In this document: in pieces, positions 49,374-56,808 of the stretch
Layout: each line of letters opens with the position of its first letter
Numbering within the stretch: the first letter of the stretch is position 1
Assembly (NCBI RefSeq): GCF_009827305.1
Contig: NZ_WTYJ01000001.1
Span: 930,001-994,000 of the forward strand
Length of the DNA: 64,000 nucleotides
Direction: 5' to 3'
Source: Croceibacterium xixiisoli
Lineage (GTDB): Bacteria > Pseudomonadota > Alphaproteobacteria > Sphingomonadales > Sphingomonadaceae
Notes under the pieces: generated by a model
Seen by the model: the letters and a program-made list of their open reading frames with translations, nothing else
Database searches by the model: none
What the model was told of the DNA's origin: nothing
Made by a program: the position numbers and the translations under genes

Positions 49374-50060
49374 TCAGCCCTCCTTGTCGGTGGCGCCTTT
49401 GCCCAGCGCGCGCTTCATGGCTTCGAGTTCTTCATCGACCTTGTCGGAGCCGGCCAGCGCGGCAATCTCGTCCGACAGACTCTGGCGCTGTTCGCTGGCG
49501 ATCGACAGGGCATCGGCGCGGCCTTCGGCATGGTCGACCCGGCGTTCCAACTGGTCGAACCGTGCCAGCGCTTCGTCCACGCGCTCGCTGGTCAGCAGTG
49601 TGCGCAGCTTGACGCGGTTTTCGGCGCTTTCGAGGCGCGCGGCGATCTGCGTCTGGCGGCTGCGGGCTTCGCGCAGGCGGTTCTGCAGCTTGTTGATATC
49701 CAGCTCATAGGCGCGCAGCGATTCGTCCAGCACCGCGATTTCGCGCGTCAGCTGTTCACCCATATCGCTCGCTTTGTTGCGTTCGACCAAAGCGGCGCGG
49801 GCCAGATCTTCACGATCCTTGCTGAGCGCCAGCTGCGCCTTTTCGCTCCAGTCATCGGCCAACTGCCGCAGCTTCACCGTGTGGCGATGCATTTCCTTCT
49901 GATCGGCAATGGTGCGGGCGGCGCTGGCGCGCACTTCCACCAGCGTTTCTTCCATTTCCATGATGATCATGCGGATCATCTTGGCCGGATCATCGGCCTG
50001 ATCCAGCAGATCGTTGAAATTCGCGGCGATGATGTCGCGGGTACGGGAAAAAATGCCCAT
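49374..50060 (-). CDS. pspA: Phage shock protein A
   Basis: A 228-residue PspA/IM30 ESCRT-III-like protein. The amphipathic N-terminal helix MGIFSRTRDIIAANFNDLLDQADDP and the long helical hairpin (MIRMIIMEMEETLVEVRASAARTIADQKEMHRH) are diagnostic. The C-terminus is GATDKEG. PspA binds damaged inner membrane and, when free, inhibits PspF. I chose the ATG at 50060 (GGAG nine bases before). However, the frame is open for 68 more codons to an ATG at 50264 that overlaps the preceding microprotein stop (ATGA), so a longer form is possible; see findings. Confidence 0.9.
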   Translation of the reverse strand: MGIFSRTRDIIAANFNDLLDQADDPAKMIRMIIMEMEETLVEVRASAARTIADQKEMHRHTVKLRQLADDWSEKAQLALSKDREDLARAALVERNKASDMGEQLTREIAVLDESLRAYELDINKLQNRLREARSRQTQIAARLESAENRVKLRTLLTSERVDEALARFDQLERRVDHAEGRADALSIASEQRQSLSDEIAALAGSDKVDEELEAMKRALGKGATDKEG

Positions 50061-50260
50061 CCAGGGAACTCCGGTTGTAAACAGGTTGCGGTTGCGGCCC
50101 GTCTGTTGCGGTCGAGGCGAAGGTTGCGTTTCGGCCGTTCCGGCCAGTCGCGTGGCCAGTGGCCGCAGAACATTGGCACGTAAATCCTGCATTTCGCGGT
50201 CGATGCGGGCCAGGGCGCGATCCTTGCTGATCGGGGTCAGCGGGTTGCTGTCGGCGCCGG

Positions 50261-50416
50261 TCATGCCAGTTCAACCATCGATGCATTGCGCAGGGTGGCG
50301 GACTGGGTGCTCGAAAGCGGCTGGCTCAGCGCCAGAATGTTCACGGCGACAACCGCGGCCATGCCCAGCAATGCGGCGTGGCCGAATGCACTGGAGAAGA
50401 AGCTGCGATCATTCAT
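50261..50416 (-). CDS. Membrane microprotein heading the psp operon
   Basis: A 51-residue peptide: a polar start (MNDRSFFSSAFG), one hydrophobic helix (HAALLGMAAVVAVNILAL), and a polar tail ending MVELA. AAGGAA precedes the ATG at 50416. It is the first reading frame after the sigma-54 promoter, with a leader of about 41 bases. Its stop overlaps an ATG (50264) in frame with pspA. It has no recognised family. A 44-residue peptide with the same plan precedes the second PspC gene at 27150. Confidence 0.6.
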   Translation of the reverse strand: MNDRSFFSSAFGHAALLGMAAVVAVNILALSQPLSSTQSATLRNASMVELA

Positions 50417-50467
50417 CGGTCAATTCCTTAAACGGCCACTTGGCCAGTCTGGTGTTGTTCAGGAATT

Positions 50468-50483
50468 AGCAAGGAGTGTGCCA
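50468..50483 (-). promoter_or_regulatory. Sigma-54 promoter of the psp operon
   Basis: On the minus strand TGGCACA-CTCC-TTGCT has the invariant GG (50482-50481) and GC (50470-50469) exactly ten bases apart and fits the sigma-54 consensus at all but one base. The start site is predicted near 50457. The AT-rich region to 50580, shared with divergent pspF, should hold the PspF enhancer sites. PspA-PspF feedback would regulate it. Confidence 0.85.
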
Positions 50484-50584
50484 GACCGAAATATTGAAGG
50501 ATTATCAAAGGCATGTTGTTGTCAATAAAAGTGTGATGTGGCGATAATTGCCAAGGGTTGGGTTTCAGCACTATATATTGGGGT

Positions 50585-51625
50585 ATGGAGCGCGACAGCC
50601 AGTTCATCGGCCAATCCGGGGCCTTTCTCGATGCGGTCGAACGGGCCAGCCGAGCGGCGCTGATGCGCCGGCCAGTGCTGGTTATCGGAGAACGCGGCAC
50701 GGGCAAGGAACTGATCGCCGAACGTCTTCACCGCCTGTCCAACCGGTGGGAAGAACCGCTGATCACCATGAATTGCGCGGCCCTGCCCGAAACGCTGATC
50801 GAGGCGGAATTGTTCGGCCATGAGGCGGGCGCCTTCACCGGTGCGACGCGGGCGCGCGCAGGCCGGTTTGAAGAGGCGGACCGGGGCACGCTGTTCCTGG
50901 ATGAATTGGCGACCCTGTCGATGGCGGCGCAGGAGAGACTGCTGCGCGCAGTCGAATATGGCGAGGTCACCCGGATCGGATCATCCCGACCCATGCGGGT
51001 GGATGTGCGGATCGTCGCTGCCACCAATGAAAATCTGCCGCAACTGGCGCGGGAAGGGCGGTTTCGGGCCGATCTGCTCGATCGGCTCAGCTTCGAAGTC
51101 ATCACCTTGCCGCCGCTGCGCGTGCGCGAAGGGGATATCGATGTGCTGGCCGATTATTTCGGGCGGCGGATGGCGGCCGAACTCGATTGGGATGCCTGGC
51201 CTGGCTTCGCCACCCATGTCCGGCGGCAGATGAATGATCACCCCTGGCACGGGAATGTGCGCGAATTGCGCAATGTGGTGGAACGCGCCGTGTATCGCTG
51301 GGACAATTGGGATGCGGCCATCGGCCATGTCCAGTTCGATCCGTTCGACAGCCCGTGGATGCCGGTCGCCAGCCCTGCGTCAGTTGGCGGCGCGGCGCAG
51401 GCCGCGCCCGCGGCTGCCGAGACGCCGCCCGCGATGGTGTCGCGCAGCGATTATGACGCGGTCAGCGATCTGCGCGGCGCGGTCGATGCGCATGAACGGG
51501 CGATTCTGGAACATGCCCTGGGCCGCAATCGCTGGAACCAGCGACAGACGGCCAAGGCGCTGGGCCTGACTTATGACCAGCTGCGCCACTGCATCCGCAA
51601 GCACGGGCTGACCGAAGAGGGGTAG
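50585..51625 (+). CDS. pspF: Phage shock operon activator PspF (sigma-54-dependent)
   Basis: A 346-residue activator without an N-terminal receiver domain, as expected for PspF. The AAA+ domain (residues 1-240) has Walker A GERGTGKE, the sigma-54-contacting GAFTGA loop, Walker B LFLDELATL, and HPWHGNVRELRNVVERAVYRW. A linker rich in Ala and Pro (250-290) precedes the Fis-type HTH (NQRQTAKALGLTYDQLRHCIRKHGL). It is divergent from the psp operon, the classical arrangement. The ATG at 50585 is the first with the correct ERDSQFIGQSGAF start. It is held off by PspA until stress. Confidence 0.94.
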   Translation: MERDSQFIGQSGAFLDAVERASRAALMRRPVLVIGERGTGKELIAERLHRLSNRWEEPLITMNCAALPETLIEAELFGHEAGAFTGATRARAGRFEEADRGTLFLDELATLSMAAQERLLRAVEYGEVTRIGSSRPMRVDVRIVAATNENLPQLAREGRFRADLLDRLSFEVITLPPLRVREGDIDVLADYFGRRMAAELDWDAWPGFATHVRRQMNDHPWHGNVRELRNVVERAVYRWDNWDAAIGHVQFDPFDSPWMPVASPASVGGAAQAAPAAAETPPAMVSRSDYDAVSDLRGAVDAHERAILEHALGRNRWNQRQTAKALGLTYDQLRHCIRKHGLTEEG

Positions 51626-51627
51626 CC

Positions 51628-52920
51628 TCAGGCCGGGCGACGGGCAAAGATGCCGAAACTGCCGATCACCGCATAGCATAGTGCGGGCAAGGCCAGAGCC
51701 ATCGCGATGCTGCCCGACAGATCAGCCAGGGCGCCGGTTGCCAGTGGCACCACCGCCCCGCCGAAGATCGCCACGTTGATGATGCCGGAACCGTCAGCCG
51801 CGCGGGGGCCCAGTTTTTCGGACGCGAGCGAGAAGATGGTCGGGAACATGATCGAATTCATCAGCCCGATGGCCAGCAGGCTGTAGCCTGCCGTCGTGCC
51901 CGTGGCATTGGCGGAAATGATGATCAGTGTAATGGCGCCCAAGGCCACACCGGCCAGAACCAGCCCGGGGCTGACGAACCGCAGCACCAGCGATCCGATG
52001 AAGCGACCGACCATGGCGCCGCCCCAATAGAGCGCGATCAGCTTGCCGGCGGGCTGTTCGTCCAGTCCCATGACTTCCGGCAACATCAGATAGCTGACGA
52101 TCAGCGATCCAATGGACACCTCGGCGCCAACATACAGGAAAATGCACAGCGCCCCGAAACCGAAGCGCGGCCGCTTGAGCAGATTGAGACCGGCCAGGCC
52201 ATGGCTGGCTTCATGCTTTTCCCCGCGCAGGCGGTTGCGGAACAGCCAGACCGCGCCTGCAACGACGGCCAGGGCGGCTGCCAACCCCAGATAAGCATGC
52301 ACGATCGCCTGGCTCTCGGCGCGCCGATATTCATCAAGCGCCGCGCCCGACAGCTGGTCGGCGCTGACCGCTGCCAGGCTGCCCAGGATCAGTGTGGCGC
52401 CCACCAGCGGAAACAGGAAAGTACCCAGAGAATTGAACGCCTGGGCAAAGGTCAGGCGGCTATGCGCGGTGTCGGCCCGACCGAGCAGGCTGATCAACGG
52501 ATTCGCCACGACCTGCACGATCACAACACCGCTCGCCAGCACGAACAGGGCGAACAGGAATAGCCCATAGGTGGCGTAGTGTGATGCCGGGATGAACAGC
52601 AGGCAGCCGGTCATCATCAGCAGCAAACCGATGACGGCGCCGCGCATGTAACCAACCCGCTGCACCAGTCTGGCGCCGGGAATGCCGACCAGCAGGTAAG
52701 CGGTAAAGAAGCAGAACTGCACCAGCATCGCCTGGGTGAAGTTGAGCGTGAACAGCTCTTTCAACTTGGGGATGATGACATCGTTCAGGCTGGTGATGCC
52801 GCCGAAGATGAAAAACAGCGCAAAGACGAAAACCTGCAGGCCGAGGATTTTCCCCTGCGGCGCGTCGTCTTGCGAAGGTTCCTGGTGCGTCACATTTGTC
52901 TGCGTGGTCGAAAATGCCAT
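51628..52920 (-). CDS. Sugar MFS transporter, FucP/GluP-type
   Basis: A 430-residue, 12-TM major facilitator of the fucose/glucose-galactose permease family. FALFFIFGGITSLNDVIIPKLKELFTLNFTQAMLVQFCFFTAYLLVGIPGARLVQRVGY is the family's N-terminal signature. QVVANPLISLLG and FNSLGTFLFPLVGA are in TM4-5, and SIMFPTIFSLASEKLG in TM10. It takes up a monosaccharide with protons. The neighbours (pspF, two bases away and convergent, and rnk) give no sugar clue, so the substrate is open. Confidence 0.88.
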   Translation of the reverse strand: MAFSTTQTNVTHQEPSQDDAPQGKILGLQVFVFALFFIFGGITSLNDVIIPKLKELFTLNFTQAMLVQFCFFTAYLLVGIPGARLVQRVGYMRGAVIGLLLMMTGCLLFIPASHYATYGLFLFALFVLASGVVIVQVVANPLISLLGRADTAHSRLTFAQAFNSLGTFLFPLVGATLILGSLAAVSADQLSGAALDEYRRAESQAIVHAYLGLAAALAVVAGAVWLFRNRLRGEKHEASHGLAGLNLLKRPRFGFGALCIFLYVGAEVSIGSLIVSYLMLPEVMGLDEQPAGKLIALYWGGAMVGRFIGSLVLRFVSPGLVLAGVALGAITLIIISANATGTTAGYSLLAIGLMNSIMFPTIFSLASEKLGPRAADGSGIINVAIFGGAVVPLATGALADLSGSIAMALALPALCYAVIGSFGIFARRPA

Positions 52921-53029
52921 GACGCCCCTCAATTCCCGCTGTCTGGGCCTTTCAGCTCAGGCGCGGTTTCCTTCAGTCCGATCGCGCCGAGTAGCGGGAT
53001 TTGCCCCTTGGGGCGAGAGGCTTGCTGTA

Positions 53030-53431
53030 TCAGCCGCGAATGACCTGTTCGATCGTCAGCGTGCGATCCTTGCCAGTGCGGTCTGGCCAGCTGATGGACT
53101 GGCCAGCCCGCAAGCCGATCAGCCCGGCACCCACCGGTGTCAGGATCGACAGGCGCCCTGCGTCGAGATCGGCATCGCCGGGAAACACCAGCTGCACCCT
53201 GTGCTGTTCGCCGCTCTTCTGATCGACGAAGGTCACGGTCGATCCCATGGTGACGACGTCAGCGGGAATCTGCGCGGCGTCCACCGTTTCGGCGCGGTCG
53301 ATTTCCTCGATCAGCAGGTTGGCGACAGTCGGGTTGCGGCTCCGGATGCTGAAGGCCAGATCGGAAAGGGCGTCAGCCTCGCTTTCGATCAGCACGATCG
53401 GCGGGCGTTCGGTCAGCTGGGTGGCAGCCAT
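53030..53431 (-). CDS. rnk: Regulator of nucleoside diphosphate kinase, GreA/GreB-like (Rnk)
   Basis: A 133-residue protein. The N-terminal short helical part (SEADALSDLAFSIRSRNPTVANLLIEEIDRAETVD) replaces the GreA coiled coil; the C-terminal FKBP-like domain shows VVTMGSTVTFVDQKSGEQHRVQLVFPGDADLDAGRLSILTPVGAGLIGLRAGQSISW. Rnk binds RNA polymerase without Gre-type cleavage. AAGGAT supports the ATG at 53431. It is monocistronic, divergent from the rimP operon by about 400 bases. Confidence 0.88.
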   Translation of the reverse strand: MAATQLTERPPIVLIESEADALSDLAFSIRSRNPTVANLLIEEIDRAETVDAAQIPADVVTMGSTVTFVDQKSGEQHRVQLVFPGDADLDAGRLSILTPVGAGLIGLRAGQSISWPDRTGKDRTLTIEQVIRG

Positions 53432-53704
53432 GGTGGTAATCCTTGATATCATGGGGTTTGCCGGCCGGCTTCATGCGGCGGATACGGCAAATTTCGGTGA
53501 GTCTTCGCCCCGGGCGCGGGGGGCACGAACCACCGGACCCGGGGCTAACTGCCCGCGAGAAGCTGACCCCCGTGATATCGGATATGCGCCTTGATCATGG
53601 GACAAATGCTGTCAGCTTGAGGCAGGGCTGTCAAATGTCACAGCTGTTTCCAAGGCTGTAAAATGGGAGCGAAGCCGTTGTACGGCAGGCGATAAGCAAA
53701 CCGC

Positions 53705-53733
53705 TTGATGCCGGACGGGGTTTCGCCTATATG
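53705..53733 (+). promoter_or_regulatory. Sigma-70-type promoter of the rimP-nusA-infB operon (in the 395-base gap)
   Basis: TTGATG (53705-53710), a 17-base spacer and TATATG (53728-53733) form a good housekeeping promoter about 95 bases before rimP. The leader contains GGGGCCGGCCCC (around 53793-53804), a self-complementary stretch that could matter for NusA autoregulation. The rest of the 53432-53826 gap shows no gene or repeat that I can support. Confidence 0.5.
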
Positions 53734-53826
53734 GGCGCAATCCAGACATTGTCGTGACAAAGTCAGGTGCTGGCGCCTCCGGGGGCCGGCCCCAAGTCTC
53801 GTGAGCATGATTTAACAGGAATCCCG

Positions 53827-54399
53827 ATGGCCGATACCACGCGCCTTACTGAAGTGATCGAACCTCTGGCCGCTGCGCTGGGCTTTGATCTCGTGCGCGT
53901 GAAGCTGAGCGGGCAGGGCGAAGAGCGCACGCTGCAGATCATGGCGGAAGATCCGGCCACCGGCCAGCTTGTGGTGGAACAGTGCATGGCGCTGTCGCGC
54001 AGCATTTCTGCCGAAATCGATTCGCTTGAGGAAGCTGGCGAGGATCTGGTCGTGGGCGCCTACAATCTCGAAGTCAGTTCGCCGGGCATCGACCGGCCGC
54101 TGACGCGGGAAAAGGATTTTGCCAACTGGGCCGGGCACGAAGCCAATTTCTCCCTGTCGCAGCCGGTGGACGATCACCGCAAGCTGCGCGGGACGCTGGT
54201 CGGCATCGAAGACGGCATCGTCACGGTTGAGGACAAAAAGGCGGGGCGGGTTGCCGTTCCGCTTGCACATATTCATTCGGCCAAGCTGGTGCTGACCAAT
54301 GCGTTGATCGCGGCGACCAGGCCGCTCGACATGAGCGGCGCGGACGAAGTCGAAGAGATAATCGAAGATACACTCGAAGAAGAGAAGGCAGACGACTGA
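53827..54399 (+). CDS. rimP: Ribosome maturation factor RimP
   Basis: A 190-residue cytoplasmic protein for 30S assembly. The N-terminal domain has ALGFDLVRVKLSGQGEERTLQIMAEDPATGQLVVEQCMALSRSISAEID and the VSSPGIDRPLTREKDF motif of the RimP family; a small SH3-like C-terminal domain follows, then an acidic tail. The ATG at 53827 is preceded by AGGA. Its TGA overlaps the nusA ATG (TGATG). First gene of the translation operon. Confidence 0.95.
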   Translation: MADTTRLTEVIEPLAAALGFDLVRVKLSGQGEERTLQIMAEDPATGQLVVEQCMALSRSISAEIDSLEEAGEDLVVGAYNLEVSSPGIDRPLTREKDFANWAGHEANFSLSQPVDDHRKLRGTLVGIEDGIVTVEDKKAGRVAVPLAHIHSAKLVLTNALIAATRPLDMSGADEVEEIIEDTLEEEKADD

Positions 54400-56054
54400 T
54401 GGCCAGTCCGATTTCCGCCAACAAGGCAGAGTTGCTTGCGATCGCCAATTCGGTCGCTTCGGAAAAGATGATCGACAAGTCGATCGTCATCGAAGCGATG
54501 GAAGAGGCGATTCAGAAGGCTGCCCGCGCGCGTTATGGCGCTGAAAACGATATTCGCGCGAAGCTGGACCCGCTGACCGGCGACCTGCGCCTGTGGCGCG
54601 TGGTCGAAGTGGTCGAAGACGTCGAAGACTACTTCAAGCAGGTCGATCTCAAGCAGGCGCAGAAGCTGGACGGCAAGGCTGCGCTCGGCGATTTCATCGT
54701 CGATCCGCTGCCGCCGGTCGATCTGGGCCGTATCGACGCGCAGAGCGCCAAGCAGGTGATCTTCCAGAAGGTCCGCGATGCCGAGCGTGAACGCCAGTAT
54801 GACGAGTTCAAGGATCGTGCCGGCGAAGTGATCACCGGTGTGATCAAGTCGGTCGAATTCGGCCATGTGATCGTCAATCTCGGCCGCGCCGAGGGTGTCA
54901 TACGCCGCGACCAGCAGATCCCGCGTGAAGCTGCCCGTGTCGGTGAACGCGTGCGGGCGCTGATCCTGAAGGTGGAACGCAACAATCGCGGTCCGCAGAT
55001 CTTCCTCAGCCGCGCGCATCCCGAATTCATGAAGAAGCTGTTCGCGCAGGAAGTGCCGGAAATCTACGACAGCATCATCGAAATCAAGGCTGCCGCCCGC
55101 GATCCGGGCAGCCGCGCCAAGATCGGCGTGATCAGCCATGATTCGAGCATCGACCCGGTCGGTGCCTGCGTCGGGATGAAGGGCAGCCGCGTTCAGGCCG
55201 TCGTGCAGGAACTGCAGGGCGAGAAGATCGACATCATTCCCTGGAGCGATGATGCGGCAACCTTCGTCGTGAACGCGTTACAGCCGGCCACCGTCAGCCG
55301 CGTGGTGCTGGACGAAGAAGAAGGCCGCATCGAAGTGGTGGTGCCGGACGATCAGCTGTCGCTGGCCATTGGCCGCCGCGGCCAGAACGTGCGCCTGGCC
55401 AGCCAGCTGACCGAAAGCCAGATCGACATCATGACCGAGGAAGAAGCCTCGGAAAAGCGGCAGAAGGAATTCTCCGAACGCTCCAAGCTGTTCGAAGAGG
55501 AACTGGACGTCGACGAAACCCTGTCGCAGTTGCTGGTGGCCGAAGGCTTCGCCGAGCTGGACGAAGTGGCCTATGTCGATCTGAGCGAACTGGCTGCGAT
55601 CGAAGGCTTCGACAACGAACTGGCGGAAGAGCTGCAGAACCGTGCGCTCGATGCGATCGAGCGCCAGGAAGAAGCCTATCGCGTGCAGCGCCGTGAACTG
55701 GGCGTGGAAGATGCGCTGGCCGACATCGAAGGCCTGACCGAACAGATGCTGGTCGTGTTGGGCAAGGCCGGGATCAAGACGCTTGACGATCTGGCCGATC
55801 TGGCCACGGACGAGCTGATTTCCAAGAAGCGCGAAGCACCGCGCCGCCGTGGCAATGCCGATGGCCCGCCGCAGCGCCGGCCGCAGCGTTCGGAAGACAA
55901 GGGCGGTGTGCTGGGCGAATTCGGCCTGACCGAAGAACAGGGCAATCAGATCATCATGGCTGCGCGTGCGCACTGGTTCGAAGATGAGGACGATGCCGCA
56001 ACGGCTGACGCGCCCGTAACCGAGGAGGCCGCTGATGCGGAATCCTCACAATGA
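54399..56054 (+). CDS. nusA: Transcription termination/antitermination factor NusA
   Basis: A 551-residue protein. The N-terminal RNA-polymerase-binding domain (1-135) contains IVIEAMEEAIQKAARARYGAENDIRA; S1 (about 135-200) has GVIKSVEFGHVIVNLGRAEGV; KH1-KH2 (about 230-345) include DPVGACVGMKGSRVQAVVQELQGEKIDIIPW and SLAIGRRGQNVRLASQL. Two acidic C-terminal repeats follow, with a helix-hairpin-helix-like LVVLGKAGIKTLDDLADL. It overlaps rimP by one base and ylxR by 20. Confidence 0.96.
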   Translation: MASPISANKAELLAIANSVASEKMIDKSIVIEAMEEAIQKAARARYGAENDIRAKLDPLTGDLRLWRVVEVVEDVEDYFKQVDLKQAQKLDGKAALGDFIVDPLPPVDLGRIDAQSAKQVIFQKVRDAERERQYDEFKDRAGEVITGVIKSVEFGHVIVNLGRAEGVIRRDQQIPREAARVGERVRALILKVERNNRGPQIFLSRAHPEFMKKLFAQEVPEIYDSIIEIKAAARDPGSRAKIGVISHDSSIDPVGACVGMKGSRVQAVVQELQGEKIDIIPWSDDAATFVVNALQPATVSRVVLDEEEGRIEVVVPDDQLSLAIGRRGQNVRLASQLTESQIDIMTEEEASEKRQKEFSERSKLFEEELDVDETLSQLLVAEGFAELDEVAYVDLSELAAIEGFDNELAEELQNRALDAIERQEEAYRVQRRELGVEDALADIEGLTEQMLVVLGKAGIKTLDDLADLATDELISKKREAPRRRGNADGPPQRRPQRSEDKGGVLGEFGLTEEQGNQIIMAARAHWFEDEDDAATADAPVTEEAADAESSQ

Positions 56055-56802
56055 TCCGCTAGCGGACCACGACATTGCCGGGCGTAAGGGGCGTGGTGAC
56101 ACGCCCGAGCGCCGCTGTGTGCTGTCCGGGCGCAATGATGCGCGGGATGGCCTGATACGGCTTGCGCTGTCTCCGGAAGATCCGGATGGGCAGATCCATG
56201 TGCTGCCCGATGCCCTGGCGCGTGCGCCGGGGCGTGGGGCGTGGATCGGTGTCGATCGCGCCACCTTGGAAGACGCGGTGGCCAATGGCCGGCTGAAATC
56301 GGCAATCGCCCGGGCATTCCGCACCGGCGCCCTTGCCATACCGGCGGATCTGGCCGAGCGGACGGAAGTCGCATTGCGGCGGGCGTTGCTTGACCGGCTG
56401 GGACTCGAATTCCGGGCCGGACGTCTTATCTTGGGGTCTGACAAGATCGCCAATGAAGCACGAATGGGGCGCGTGGCGGCGCTTTATCACGCGGCGGATG
56501 CCAGCGCCGACGGCAGCAGGAAGCTGGATCAGGCCTGGCGGGTCGGTAGTGACGCCGAAGGCACAGGTATGACCGGCGAACGTCTGCCACTGGACCGAAC
56601 GACCCTGTCTGTGGCATTGGGCCGCGACAATGTCGTCCATCTGGCGCTGGCCGATCGGGCCTCGGCCGAGCGGGTCATGATTCCGCTTCGGCGCCTGCTG
56701 AACTTTACGGGGGCTGCGCAGGCAGCCTGCAGCACTGCTGGCCGGGACGCGGAAGTATCCGCACCGGAAAGCGGGGCGACGGATTTGATGAAGGATTATT
56801 GA
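56035..56802 (+). CDS. ylxR: YlxR/DUF448 RNA-binding protein with a C-terminal L7Ae-like domain
   Basis: A 255-residue, two-domain protein. Residues 20-105 carry the YlxR/DUF448 fold ([43 protein letters not shown]). Residues ~115-200 look like the ribosomal L7Ae-type domain fused in alphaproteobacterial versions ([40 protein letters not shown]). It probably binds RNA in ribosome assembly. It overlaps the nusA end by 20 bases and precedes infB by six. Confidence 0.88.
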   Translation: MRNPHNDPLADHDIAGRKGRGDTPERRCVLSGRNDARDGLIRLALSPEDPDGQIHVLPDALARAPGRGAWIGVDRATLEDAVANGRLKSAIARAFRTGALAIPADLAERTEVALRRALLDRLGLEFRAGRLILGSDKIANEARMGRVAALYHAADASADGSRKLDQAWRVGSDAEGTGMTGERLPLDRTTLSVALGRDNVVHLALADRASAERVMIPLRRLLNFTGAAQAACSTAGRDAEVSAPESGATDLMKDY

Positions 56803-56808
56803 AGGCGT

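Noticed and set aside
53432-53826. Search for a tRNA-fMet or other RNA gene upstream of rimP
   Set aside because: No cloverleaf or conserved RNA fold is visible; only a promoter and a short self-complementary stretch.
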